Assembly (NCBI GenBank): GCA_947259675.1
Contig: CAMYNE010000235.1
Span: 1-5,065, forward strand
Length of the DNA stretch: 5,065 bases
Source of the DNA: an uncultured Pirellulaceae bacterium
GTDB taxonomy: Bacteria > Planctomycetota > Planctomycetia > Pirellulales > Pirellulaceae
Direction: 5' to 3'
Positions 5,043 to 5,065 of this stretch are shown piece by piece. Position numbers and translations under genes: made by a program. How positions within the stretch are numbered: the stretch's first letter is position 1; each line of letters starts with the position of its first letter. The notes beneath the pieces are model-generated. The model saw nothing but the letters and a program-made list of their open reading frames with translations. It was not told the origin of the DNA and searched no databases.

Positions 5043-5065
5043 ATGGTCGAGACGACCGCCCGTTA

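Noticed and set aside
4885..5065. Minus-strand frames open from the right edge
   Set aside because: Two minus frames and one plus frame are open over the same bases; none has a recognisable motif, so no minus-strand gene is called.

Overview
The window looks like chromosomal DNA from a bacterium, most likely a planctomycete (Pirellulales-like). That assignment is an inference: it rests on my memory of how the ECF sigma factor and the very large 'DNA repair ATPase' (DUF3686 type) look in that group, plus balanced base composition in the genes. No database search was possible. I see no tRNA, rRNA, insertion sequence, CRISPR array or recombinase.

Left half (2-2614, + strand): the C-terminal part of a large AAA-type ATPase. 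The reading frame is open through the left edge, so the true start lies outside the window. It carries clear Walker A, Walker B and sensor-1 motifs, a helical C-terminal region and a lysine-rich tail. A gap of about 250 bases without a convincing gene follows. It ends in a strong intrinsic terminator (2866-2899) that belongs to the convergent minus-strand sigma gene.

Middle (2924-4172, - strand): an ECF sigma factor of 191 residues (2924-3499). Upstream of it on the same strand is an unrecognised 115-residue protein (3713-4060). The small gene has an unusually complete set of expression signals: a sigma-70-like promoter (TTGTCT, 17 bases, TATGAT), a stem-loop with a U-rich tail at the predicted 5' end of the mRNA, and a GGGAG ribosome binding site 7 bases before ATG. 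The 213-base gap between the two genes, and the 3' end of the small gene, hold several inverted repeats. No anti-sigma factor is visible beside the sigma gene.

Right part (about 4173-5065): roughly 770 bases with no convincing gene, locally AT-rich with homopolymer runs. It contains a TCACA-AATA-TGTGA inverted repeat placed like a regulator site upstream of the small gene's promoter, a 60-base segment that can fold as a three-way junction with a 7-bp closing stem (4450-4509), a GTCC/GGAC-rich foldable stretch (4592-4623), and an 18-bp near-perfect palindrome (4683-4700). A possible very short ORF and a possible gene start lie at the right edge.

The two ordinary genes are recognised with good confidence. 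The most promising unexplained part is the small orphan gene with its structured leader, together with the structured non-coding DNA to its right. None of this proves a new system; each item needs comparative or transcript evidence.
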